This document shows, in pieces, positions 10,816 through 20,420 of a stretch of DNA of 64,000 nucleotides. How positions within the stretch are numbered: position 1 is the first letter of the stretch; each line of letters begins with the position of its first letter. This stretch comes from Siphonodentalium dalli (lineage: Eukaryota; Mollusca; Scaphopoda; Gadilida; Siphonodentaliidae). A program made the translations under genes and the position numbers. The DNA is taken from the NCBI GenBank assembly GCA_032622095.1, contig CP136066.1, positions 194,422,816 through 194,486,815 of the forward strand. The letters run 5' to 3'. Below the pieces are notes generated by a model. It was not told where the DNA came from and made no database searches. It saw nothing but the letters and a program-made list of their open reading frames with translations.

Positions 10816-12109
10816 ATTTATCTAAAAATAGTACGAGGATTCCATTTACAACATGTATAAACACGACTCGACATATGTGTAACCTCTGACTAATACTCGT
10901 CCTATCATACAATGCTTTTACCACCAATTTCCCCACATAACTTCTGGGCTGATAATAAACGCTCTTTATTGATCATATAATGTATTATGACCCCCTTTAA
11001 AGGTATGAGGTCAAAAGTAAGTAATGATTTATTCTCAGGCAGTATTCATGGGACATGCGAACATACGCATACCCCATGACATTCCCCTGGGCATGTGACC
11101 CATATGTACCATTTTTTCTGCACAAGGAACGCCCTTTATTGCTCATATTTGCCCATTTAAGTCGTCTGAGGTCAACGGCATCTATCTCACTAGATTGATC
11201 CCAGTTTTCCAATTTTTGTTTCACCCATCAGAGTGTAACCATTTTGGGTATATAACTAATTATTTAATTGAATTAATTGTTAGTGCCATTTTAAGACATA
11301 TGATATCAACGAGACCTATCTAGTCAGATTCCCGTGGTCAAATTACTCATATGTACATATTTTCAGCTCCGATGGTCGAGTAGTTTCTGTGTAAACAATC
11401 AGTAGATAAAAGCCACATTTTGACAGCCTTTCAAGTTTGACACTGCGTGTCGCTATTAGTCTCTCGTGTGATATCACATGAGGGAAGATTAACGAATCAG
11501 ACTACATAATCCATAGTGGAATATTCCACTGCATAAAATCGGCATAACTTCAGTTACCGGCGGCCTATCACAAAAATGTATCAGCGGGCATCGATAATAA
11601 CCGAGAAAAGTTACACCCGTGTAATCCTTTAAGGGGTCCAGTTATATGTAAGGAATATGAATGTGCATTGATCCCAGTTAGATGTGAGAATAGAGTAAAG
11701 GTGGCATGACAATTCCCTCTCTGTAATATTGACTGTGCATGGTCGTGTTTCAAAATATATCCGAAAACATTAGTGCACTAATATGCAGATTTGTGATGGT
11801 TGAATGGTATTGCAGGGCATACATTATTAATTACAGTATTTAGCCACAACAACACAGCAGTTATTTGATCATTTGGTATTTGATCTTTGTCCTCTGTTTG
11901 ATCTTGAAATACGACTTTCCCCAACTGGACACCACATCCCAAAATTTGCTTCTATAAGTAAGCATTCTCTATGTGAGGTGTCATGCTTTAGTATACACAT
12001 ACAAAACAGTCATAAAATCATGTTTCTTTGGGTCTCATTGGCCCTTAATTCGGGGTTGGATCGTGAAATTTGCTACAAGGCTCATCGGATTTCCACAGTG
12101 GGTTTTTTC

Positions 12110-12722
12110 AACTTTTCTGGTGTTAGTCATAACGACTAAGGAATGGTTAGTCAAAACAACTAATTAGCCAGGCAATTAGACTACAATTGTGTTAGTCACA
12201 ATGACAAGGATTGCGTCATAATGACTAACCTTTATTAGTCACTGGGAAGGTGACCTGTAATTTGGTGGAAAGTGTGTGCAAATAATTTCAACATTCAACC
12301 AGATGATATATTATCAGAATCAGAGACCGAATTGAAGGCATGTCAAACTTTCAATCCATTCTCCGAAACACAAATTTCAGTACAAGGTATAACACTAGTT
12401 TGTGGTATAGGTCTGTTTAACTAGTTCATTTTTCCGAGATGTATGTGGTGTCATGGAATAAGGACCTTTTATCCTAATATATGTCATTATATCCTGCCGT
12501 TTCATTCGTTCAATTATAGATCCAATATAACTGCGATAAAATGGAAACTGAATATTTAGCAATAAATATTAAGCATAATTAAAGGAAGTGTTGCAATTAG
12601 AGTAATTTTGGTGTAACTTAATCACCGTGACTAACACCAGAATTAACCATATTGACTCGCTGCAAGGTGTGGACTAATCAAAGTGACCCAACATGATTGT
12701 GACTAACCATATGTTAGTCATA
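12110..12722. repeat. inverted block rich in TTAGTCA / TGACTAA
   Basis: TTAGTCA or its complement occurs at about 12123, 12147, 12192, 12222, 12234, 12628, 12700 and 12714. The outer parts are inverted copies (TCTGGTGTTAGTCA near 12115 and TGACTAACACCAGA near 12628), so the cluster partly reflects a foldback structure. The motif matches the AP-1 type core, but there is no adjacent gene and regulation is only a possibility. Confidence 0.55.
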
Positions 12723-12730
12723 TTGACCCG

Positions 12731-13744
12731 AATGGAGCTTTCCACAGAGGCCACACCCACAGCGGTAGTCCCGCCCACTGGTAAAAATACTTTATCCACA
12801 TAAATATTGTCTGTTACCTGAGATCGACTTCCGAAGTGAACACATCAGCACTTACCCTTATGTTAACTAGCTGAAACAGACTCATGTATATGATTCGTTC
12901 AAATTTGATCTTTTAGCCAGTTTGATTTAAAAAAAATTATTTAGATTAATTTTTTTTTATAGACTTTGATCTGCTGTTGAACAAAAACAAAATAATAATT
13001 TGTTTTTTAAATTAAAAACAAATTTAAATTTTTTAAATTAAAAGTTTTCAATTAATTTTTTTTATTTTCTTTTTAGATTTTTAGATTGAATCTTTAAAAT
13101 TTGTTTTAATTTTTTAATTAAATTTTTTTTTTACTTAATTAATTTTTTTTTTAATTAATTAAAACAAATTCTTTTTAGATTTTTAAATTGAAACTTCTTG
13201 CTAAAAATTCAAAAATTCGAAAAACATATTTAAATTTTTTTATTTGTTTAAAAAATTTAATTTCAAATATAAATTCGTTATAACATCTGCCGTTGTACCC
13301 CGAGGCACCACACCAAATTTGGTTAAAATCGATCAAGGGCTCAGGAAGAAAAATTGCATACAGACCAGAACAGACAGACAGATCACTGAACTCTAATATA
13401 TCTAAACCAGAGAACATACATTCGTTTTGCCATTAAATGTGAAAATTAGGACAAGTGTCATGCTAAACGAAAAACACTGTTATAATCACGGATAAATTTA
13501 TAACATCATGCCACAAATATAAATCTCAGTATATTATGATTTGACAACAAAAACGTTGTTTGAATATAGCCAATTTAACACTGAATGTATGCATGGATAT
13601 CAAAATTAGGGTGAAGAAAGATGGCGTCGAAAAAAATCTGCGCAGCCAGCGGCCGGCTCGGCACCTGATTGGTCGAATATATTCTAATAAATTGCCATTG
13701 GGCGGGACTACGCTGTGGGCGTGGCCTCTGTGGAAAGCTCCATT
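12731..13744. mobile_element. non-autonomous inverted-repeat element with AT-rich core
   Basis: Inverted ends of about 50 bp (12731-12784 and 13692-13744) share AATGGAGCTTTCCACAGAGG and GCCCACAGCG...GTCCCGCCCA with one or two differences. The 1-kb element has no transposase-like frame. Its middle (12920-13265) is an extreme A/T low-complexity tract. A clear target-site duplication was not found. It could be a MITE or foldback element. Confidence 0.65.
12920..13265. repeat. A/T low-complexity tract
   Basis: Over 300 bases composed almost wholly of A and T (AATTAATTTTTTTT-type runs), inside the inverted-repeat element. No gene content. Confidence 0.9.
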
Positions 13745-14261
13745 GTTTCTCAGTGTATGGAATGACGGATAATCTCTGAGACACGGATCCAATTCTGGAA
13801 CACCCAATGTCACTGAATCAGTCACCAGCTGTTATCAGAATGTTTTGACTGCGCTCACTTCAACTAAAGCTATGTTCTAATTAATCGACCCCTTTAGCGA
13901 GGTTGTGGGGCGTTAATGACCGCGTATCGCCATTCAACCACGGTCAAGTGGTTGACACGCAGCATCCACTGGTAATCTTACTGGGGTACTATAGTAAGTG
14001 CCATTTATATTTTTGTTAACCGCCGGGTTAATGTTTTGCGACTGCCGAACTCCACATTAATTTTTCACACTCATGACCAGTCCAGTTTCGTGGGGGCTCT
14101 TTTGTGAATGTATTATCCGGATGGATGACGGATTCATGATGGGGTGTGCTGGGGCTGAGAATGAGTATGTGGGTGATGATGGTGGATAGTTGAAGTAATT
14201 TGAAACATTCTGTTTTTTTTGGCTCACAGCGAATATTATGGAATACTGTTTATACCACTCC

Positions 14262-14370
14262 GGATGCGCGCGTAAATCACCCGACGAGCGCATGTATCAC
14301 CGGACGCGCACGTAAATCACGGACGCGCACGTAAATCACCCGACGGGCGCGTGTATCACCCGACGGAAAG
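14262..14370. repeat. short GC-rich tandem repeat next to the Mutator-like element
   Basis: About five diverged copies of a 20-22 bp unit resembling GACGCGCACGTAAATCACC, GC-rich and CpG-rich in an AT-rich surround. It ends about 30 bp before the left end of the 4.9-kb mobile element. Confidence 0.75.
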
Positions 14371-14397
14371 CGAAAAACGTGAAAGTGTGTGTTAATT

Positions 14398-14848
14398 GGT
14401 TACACACAACTAATTATTTCCCATAGGCGACAATACTAACGTTTGTATCATTTGTGCTGAAACTGGACCTATTTTCACCAAAACCTCATACTGAGCATGA
14501 AGTGGGTCTCAAGCCTGATAAATTCATACCATGAAACGGACAGGTTTCGGTATTTTTTCCCATTCAAATTTCACCGCTTCCCTGACTACCGAAGGTTCGC
14601 AGTAAATTCACAGCTATAAAAAACACACTACCACAAATTTCTACTTGTGGTCAAATGGACCCAATATTCAGCAGGCCCCCAAACACCATGCATTTTTTTG
14701 TACAGCAGCTTAATTCTATTATTTATTTATGTATTTATATTGTCAACATAATGCACCAATCAGTGGCCATGGGATGATTTTTATCTGATTCTAGTTTTCC
14801 TACACAATTTCAGGAAGCATAACTCTATTGAATTAGTTGTGTGTAACC
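14398..14848 (+). repeat. left 451-bp terminal direct repeat
   Basis: Starts GGTTACACACAACTAATT and ends AATTAGTTGTGTGTAACC. It is non-coding, and contains a short imperfect tract of A/T and a TTATTTATTTATGTATTTAT stretch. It is nearly identical to the right copy, with one mismatch seen (TTTTCCTACAC here). It could itself be a MITE mobilised by the enclosed transposase. Confidence 0.95.
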
Positions 14849-15769
14849 TATAGCTCACTGAAGATCAAGAGAAATCAACCCAATTTTTTACTGATGTTTT
14901 GCTATGAACATTTCCTTCTTATTAAAATATATATCAATTTTCATCCATCAATCTGTGTTGAATTATTTACAATGAAGTGACATACCCGTATTCAAAATAA
15001 ACCAGGGTTGAATCGTCTGATCCCAGACATGACGCGTTCAAATTATTCAGCGTCTCTAGCTACTAAGGGGACAGGAAACTCAATAGTCCATTATTTCAGG
15101 TCAACTGATATATGTTTATGTGAATTACATGTTAATACAAGTTGGGAAGTCAACATTAACCCTATTGCAGCCATAAATGTTAACCCTTTGGTTTTTGAAG
15201 AATATTAACACAAAAACATTTTGTAAATTTTGCATATAACTGTCATTTATGTATATAATCTGAACAGCATCATTGGAAAAAGATCAGTTATATAGGCATA
15301 TGTATACGCATAATTATCACAATGAGGAATCCAACCTTTCCGGTATGAGCATTCGTTAACCATTGACCACCAATTCCAGAAAATGGATAATTCAGCTGAG
15401 GCTGCCTCAGTAAAGAGGTGAATTCAGTTCACTGTGTCACTTTAAAACTCTGAGACTCAATAGTTTCTGTTGCAGCACATCTTCACCTGCAAAGTTACAA
15501 TGAAAACCAATGCTTTATCTATACACAGAATCTGATAATTTGATAAGTTTTGTTTGACACTTAAAATTTATTGGGAAATTTGGCAGTAGGCACAGAGTTA
15601 ATATAAACAATTCTATTAATTGTGCCCAGAACTAACATTTGATTCCAACACACACACAAAGCATTTCATATACCCTCAGAACCTAGTTACCTTTAGTTGA
15701 TATAAAGTTCATACATTTCATGGAAAAAGGTTGGATTTCTTACTATGTGATTCATCATTTCTGGACAAA
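14849..15769. other. 5' non-coding part of the Mutator-like element
   Basis: Between the left terminal repeat and the transposase start there are about 920 bases without a gene. Several TATA-like sequences occur (for example near 15250 and 15295) and could serve as promoter, but none is distinctive. Confidence 0.4.
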
Positions 15770-18351
15770 ATGGGCAAAATGAGCACAGAGAGGACATACA
15801 CTGGTCGATTCAGATTCAGTAATAAAGTTGGTTTTAAACCTGGACATCAGTTAAGTTCTAAACAGAAAAATTCACCAGCTACACAATTAAAGAGAAAATG
15901 TTCCAAAATAATTAACCCTTTGACTGCCAATGGTGGTGAAAACATAACAACCAACACAATGAACACACCAGACAGAGGAATCATGACAAGATCCAGATGC
16001 TGTCAACCCAAGAATCGAGATCAATTTAGTTCCCCATTAGGAAAACAAAGGTATGTGTCATGTGTCTATACAGCTATATTTTAATATAGATGCACTACTT
16101 AAAACCTGGCTATGGTTCAAACAGCCCATTGACTGTAAACAGAACATATAAGCATGTATCCTTGTATTGAATAACAGTTACATGCTAGGGGTTAAATGAT
16201 TCCACTATAACTTTTAAGAGGTGCTAAAATATGCATCGGATATAATGATCAAAGAAATTGGTCTGAGAATTGTTATTTAACCCTTCTCCACCAATATGAA
16301 GGGGCATAATTTCCCAATAAAGTATTTGGCAGTGTGAGGGTTAAACATCAGACCTGTAGTGGTGCTAGGGGCTTCATTTATTGAAAATACAGCCCCTTAC
16401 AACACATCCTATATTTTAAATGGTTACAGGAAAATTAAATAAGGCGGGTTTTACATTAATCACACAAGCCGGGGGGTGGGGGGGGGGGGTGTATTTGCAG
16501 GTACAAAAATATACTGCGTGAGATTGATCAAATTTTGTTAGATTTCAATGTCTTAAAGAGGTCCATTTTGCCCTTTTCAGGTATGGGTCGCAACGAATAC
16601 CTCTATCTACATGGGAAAGGGAGAGCGACTCATATCGTACAGTTCATGTACGCCTAAATGCTGAGATGTGGAATACTGCATTTAAAGAACATCATGCCTC
16701 GCATCCAATTTGTGAAGGGTTCCTCCATTGGGATATGAATTCCGAGGAAGCGAGAGGAGTCGGGTGTCGACAAAAAATGGTGTGTGATAAATGCAAATAC
16801 AAATCAAGTATGTTCACCTTGTTCGAGGAGGTCCCGACTAAGAGACCAGGTCGACGTAGTGGAAAGCCAAATCTTGGGTTAGCAATAGGTCTTAGTAAAA
16901 CACCAATAGCAGCACACAGCTTCCGTCGCATTTGTCTCAGCTCTAATATCCCAGCACCGTCTGCTCATGGCCTGCAGAAAACATCAAATAAGGTTCTCGT
17001 AAAGATTGTGGAAGAAAATAAGGCAGATATGGTGAAACGACGTTCACGTCTTATATCGAATCAAAGGCATATGGGCAAAATTAACCCACATGTTATCGAT
17101 GTTCAAGGCGATGCCATGTACAATAACAGTATTTATTCCGGTGTGGGGAAAACTCCCTTCCAACCTGCGACTCAATCAATTTATACTGTGGCAGAGAATG
17201 TGACAAAAGACCATGACATTATTGGACTCGCTATCCATAACAAGTTGTGTTCGAAAGGACATCATCTCAAAGCAGCACCGAATCATGAGTGTTTCAAAGG
17301 CGACTGCTATGCTACGATACCTTTCGAACACAACATTGGTGACGAAAAGGCTCTCGCGAAAGAGGTTCTCACTAATCTTAAAGATACAAGTGGAATTCAG
17401 GTTGAGAACATTACCACAGATCCTGACTGTGCGAGTTACTTGGCGGCTCAGGAACTATTTGAAGATAACGTGACTAATGTTCAACCTTTTCATCAATTAG
17501 ACACGACCCATGTTTCCCGAAATCATCGGAAATTTGTAAAAAATCACAAATATCTCAATAAAATCATTGTTTCGAAAACTGTAAGAGAAAGAACTAAAAT
17601 GCAAGATAAATTAGCACTTGATTTTGCTGATCGGTGCAACTCTGAAATCAGAAAGGCAATAAAACACCATAAAGGAAACATCCACAACATAAACAGCAGA
17701 ATGTCGTATGTTAAAGATGCGCTTGTGTTGTGCTATCAGGGGAACCATGTACTTTGCAAGAAATATTCGTATATGTGTAAAGCCAGCAAAAGTTCTAATT
17801 GGATTAAGGACAGTTATCTGCTAGGCAAAAACTTTAAACTCAGTCAGAATGAGTGCACATCAACAATACTGCGCGAACTTGCTGACTATCGACTCGGGAC
17901 ATCAATGTTAGAAAAAACAAAGTTGAACACTAACACGCAGAAAGTTGAAGCTGTCAACAGGTCATTAAGAACTTCTCTTCCTAAAAATGTGACATTTTCG
18001 AGGAATGTTTTTGGGCGTGCACACTCAATGGTGCACTCGGTTAATTGTGGAACAGCGAATTCTATAAGGGACTTATGTGAACATGTTGGTTGTCCCATTA
18101 CCAGCGGGAGTAAAGTCGATCGGTCTCTTAACAGCTATCAGAAGGCAGAAAATAACCGAAAGAAGCGAAAGAAGAAGTTAACTGTTAAAAAGATAAGAGT
18201 AAACAGGAGAGAAACGCTGTACAAACTTCACGCAGAACATCAGGAGGAGCGATTGTATGAAAAGAATAAGCTTTTGCCTCAAAAAAAAAAAAAAATAGAA
18301 CATGGCTATAGCAAATTCCATGAGGGGCGAAGGGTTAACAGGAAAAAATGA
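15770..18351 (+). CDS. Mutator-like transposase, two exons
   Basis: The likely transposase of the surrounding element, expected to act in the nucleus on its ends. Exon 1 is 15770-16050 and exon 2 is 16581-18351; the intron has GTATGT at 16051 and a CCCTTTTCAG acceptor ending at 16580, and joining keeps the frame, giving about 683 residues. The first in-frame ATG is 15770. Exon 1 encodes a basic, low-complexity N-terminus. Exon 2 holds the conserved core: a CX2C-type pair (VCDKCKYKSS), IDVQGDAMYNN with candidate catalytic Asp (about 17098-17112), YSGVGKTPFQPATQSIY, a Cys/His stretch (NKLCSKGHH...HECFKGDC), TTDPDC (about 17416-17430) and QLDTTHVSRNHRKF. The C-terminus is strongly basic (KKRKKK), fitting nuclear localisation. 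These motifs resemble the invertebrate Mutator-like transposase domain family. No lesion is visible, so it may be intact; the third acidic catalytic residue is not assigned. Confidence 0.82.
16051..16580 (+). other. intron of the transposase gene
   Basis: 530 bases with GT...AG ends, including an A/T-rich body and a G-rich tract (16471-16490). Splicing is inferred from the open frames on both sides and consensus sites; the intron itself contains stops in frame. Confidence 0.7.
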
Positions 18352-18393
18352 ACACAAATATATGTATATATATTATATGCACCTCTTGGAAAC

Positions 18394-18783
18394 TTATATA
18401 ATGCATTCTGGTGAACACCCTAAACATTGTTCCAAGCTTCGGCATCTAATTCGTTGCTGGTTATGGAGATGGCTTTCAAATATCAAGTGCGCTATATTGA
18501 TACAGGCCCTCTCCCCACACAAGTGACTACACTCGAGACTCTCCGGGCCACCATATACAGGAACTTGGTCCCTTGACAACCGATTCTGGATCATATAATT
18601 CAAGCGGTGTGTTGGCTGTGTAGCTGAATCATGTGCTCTTTTCCATATTTCTGGCCAAGTCACTCTCATCTTCCCATATCCATCACTATCTTTGCTACCT
18701 TTCCATAAATGACACCCCCCACCCCCCTGAATTTCGGTTTTCTCATAAAGCCTGCGATTATACTCATAGTAGAAATACTCCAT
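18394..18783 (-). CDS. His-Me finger (HNH-like) endonuclease with zinc-binding loop
   Basis: A 129-residue single-exon frame convergent with the transposase, with the two 3' ends about 40 bases apart. The C-terminal half reads LECSHLCGERACINIAHL then ESHLHNQQRIRC and CLGCSPEC: this matches the zinc-binding loop/His-Me finger pattern (SHLC with the catalytic His, further Cys/His ligands, then an HNxxR-type motif and a C-terminal Cys pair) seen in homing endonucleases such as the I-PpoI type. The N-terminal half has GGGGCHLWKGSKDSDGYGKM, the typical CHxWxG...GYG lead-in of this family. It has no visible lesion. Its role in the element is unknown: target cleavage, double-strand-break-driven spread or passenger status are all possible. 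Confidence 0.8.
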   Translation of the reverse strand: MEYFYYEYNRRLYEKTEIQGGGGCHLWKGSKDSDGYGKMRVTWPEIWKRAHDSATQPTHRLNYMIQNRLSRDQVPVYGGPESLECSHLCGERACINIAHLIFESHLHNQQRIRCRSLEQCLGCSPECII

Positions 18784-18879
18784 TTTATTATTTTAACCTT
18801 TATTGAAGTTATCCAATGAACTACAGCTTTAAATTTTGGGAATATAGCATTCTTGAAATGGACACCATCTGTAGCTATA

Positions 18880-19330
18880 GGTTACACACAACTAATTATT
18901 TCCCATAGGCGACAATACTAACGTTTGTATCATTTGTGCTGAAACTGGACCTATTTTCACCAAAACCTCATACTGAGCATGAAGTGGGTCTCAAGCCTGA
19001 TAAATTCATACCATGAAACGGACAGGTTTCGGTATTTTTTCCCATTCAAATTTCACCGCTTCCCTGACTACCGAAGGTTCGCAGTAAATTCACAGCTATA
19101 AAAAACACACTACCACAAATTTCTACTTGTGGTCAAATGGACCCAATATTCAGCAGGCCCCCAAACACCATGCATTTTTTTGTACAGCAGCTTAATTCTA
19201 TTATTTATTTATGTATTTATATTGTCAACATAATGCACCAATCAGTGGCCATGGGATGATTTTTATCTGATTCTAGTTTCCCTACACAATTTCAGGAAGC
19301 ATAACTCTATTGAATTAGTTGTGTGTAACC
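18880..19330 (+). repeat. right 451-bp terminal direct repeat
   Basis: Same sequence and orientation as 14398-14848 (TTTCCCTACAC at the single mismatch seen). A classical cut-and-paste element would have its ends in inverted orientation; here both ends are direct copies but each carries 18-bp inverted termini, so either repeat or the whole unit could in principle be recognised. Confidence 0.95.
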
Positions 19331-19626
19331 AATTATAATATGATACAACGCCGGTGATATTGACAATGTTATCGTTGGCATTAGAAAAGCTGTTCATACC
19401 TGTGGAATATGCCATCCTTCAAGATATTCGTTTTCACAAAGTAGGTGTATCACGTGATGATAATGAAGCCAGACTTGCACAGATGATTCCACAACAATCA
19501 CGGAAATGCTCTGGGGCTTTTGAAATTGTCGGCCAGGTCACAACCAAGTTATACGACTTGTACAATGATGTTGCGTTGTTACATGGCTGTGCGAAATTTA
19601 TGACGGTGTCCGACCAGAACATAGCG

Positions 19627-19930
19627 AGTCCCACCAGAGCGTATAACATTAACAGTGCTGTCTGTAGCGTGTCCCACCAGAACGTATAACATTAACAGTG
19701 TTGCCTGTAGTGTGTCCCACCAGAACGTATAACATTAACAGTGTTGTCTGTAGCGTGTCCCACCAGAACGTATAACATTAACAGTGATATATGTAGCGTG
19801 TCCCACCAGTAAATATCACATTAACAGTGCTGCCTGTAGCGTGTCCCACCAGAACGTATAACATTAACAGTGCTGTCTGTAGCGTGTCCCACCAGAACAT
19901 ATACATATTAACAGAGCTGCATGTAGCGTA
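19627..19930. repeat. 43-bp minisatellite, about 7 copies
   Basis: Unit GTCCCACCAGAACGTATAAC plus ATTAACAGTGCTGTCTGTAGCGT, with starts at 19628, 19671, 19714 and so on, period 43. Copies are close to identical except for a few substitutions. It starts about 300 bp to the right of the Mutator-like element. Confidence 0.95.
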
Positions 19931-19959
19931 CGTGTCACAGATGAAACAAGAAACAAACC

Positions 19960-20420
19960 CTGGTATGGATAAACATGGGTGTAATTACCCAGATATCCAC
20001 ACCCAGATGTACCCTGGTGTATCTTTGTGTTATTCACACAGGTGTTTCATACCCAGGTGTTCCATACACAGCTGTATATCTTGATTATTACCACTCAGGC
20101 GTACCTTGGTGTTTCCTACTCAGATGTTCCCTACCCGCGTGTACCTCGATGTTTCCCACCCATGGGTATGTTGGAGTTTTCTTACCCTGGTGCATCGCGG
20201 TGTTCTCGTTCGGTTTCCCCCCGGTGTTTCTACCAGGGTATATGTCGAGTGTTTAGGCAGGTACCACTCGATTATTTACCCTGTTGTACCCCAGTAGTTT
20301 TACCCAGATGTATTCCCGTTGAACCACACTGCTATACCCTGGTGTTGGAACACCATGGTTTATCAGAATGGTCGCACTGGGGTAAATAAACTGCGGTAGC
20401 CCAGGATAAAATAATCGAGT
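19960..20420. repeat. degenerate short repeat (CCCAGGTGTT-like)
   Basis: A run of diverged units built around ACCC(A/T)GGTGT(T/A)...TACC, 20-30 bp apart. It opens several frames by chance. Sequence divergence is too high to fix a unit length. Confidence 0.55.

Larger units (their letters stand above)
10300..10850. repeat. 540-bp insertion in copy 1, flanked by a repeated 37-bp sequence
   Basis: The sequence ATTCCATTTACGACATGTAT...CACGACTCGA occurs once at this point in copy 2 (about 60.17 kb) but on both sides here (about 10265-10300 and 10840-10875). The insert holds a LINE reverse transcriptase scrap (10376-10420, minus) and the CTCGATGTCGGGTATTCGTC hairpin repeat (10684-10790). Flank duplication may come from recombination rather than from a transposase because it is long and imperfect. 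Confidence 0.65.
9930..11225. repeat. foldback (inverted-repeat) arms inside the large dispersed repeat
   Basis: The segment 9930-10310 reappears in reverse complement at about 10845-11225: matching pairs include GACCTCAGACGACTTAAA with TTTAAGTCGTCTGAGGTC, ATATGAGCAATAAAGAGCG with GCCCTTTATTGCTCATAT, and TGGGGAAATTGGTGG with CCACCAATTTCCCC. In copy 2 the arms are nearly adjacent (about 59.85-60.54 kb), showing that the ancestral form was a short-loop palindrome. Confidence 0.85.
9048..11853. repeat. large dispersed repeat, copy 1 (about 2.8 kb)
   Basis: This segment aligns by eye along most of its length, in the same orientation, with 58.88-61.20 kb. Shared landmarks include GCAATATGCAATCTATTC, GTAAAGTGATGTGGTAAGTG, TAGGCCAGTGGCGTTTTGTG, GGTCCGCGCTGGACCG, AATATGAGCAATAAAGAGC and the end TTTAGCCACAAC. 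Both copies lie downstream of 34-bp minisatellite blocks, which suggests that array and repeat form one larger unit. Copy 1 carries the LINE on its left side and an extra insertion of about 540 bp at 10.3-10.85 kb. No open reading frame of note is present. Confidence 0.88.
14398..19330. mobile_element. composite Mutator-like element: direct 451-bp ends, transposase and His-Me endonuclease
   Basis: Two 451-bp copies in the same orientation (14398-14848 and 18880-19330) enclose about 4.0 kb carrying a spliced Mutator-like transposase (plus) and a small His-Me finger endonuclease (minus). Each 451-bp copy begins GGTTACACACAACTAATT and ends AATTAGTTGTGTGTAACC, so each has its own perfect 18-bp inverted ends. 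AATT flanks both outer edges (14394-14397 and 19331-19334) and may be a 4-bp target duplication, though it also extends the inverted repeat. Inner junctions are mirror images too (TATAGCT at 14849, AGCTATA ending 18879). The copies differ at one position that I could find, so the structure is young. Confidence 0.85.

Noticed and set aside
14398-19330. Reading the 451-bp direct repeats as LTRs of a retrotransposon
   Set aside because: They lack TG...CA ends, and the enclosed genes are a DDE-type transposase and a nuclease, with no gag, RT or integrase, primer-binding site or polypurine tract seen.
19354-19626. An open stretch to the right of the Mutator-like element (ALEKLFIPVEYAILQDIRF...)
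   Set aside because: Moderately protein-like but no recognised motif, no clear start, and it runs into the 43-bp array. Could be a remnant exon; too little support to annotate.
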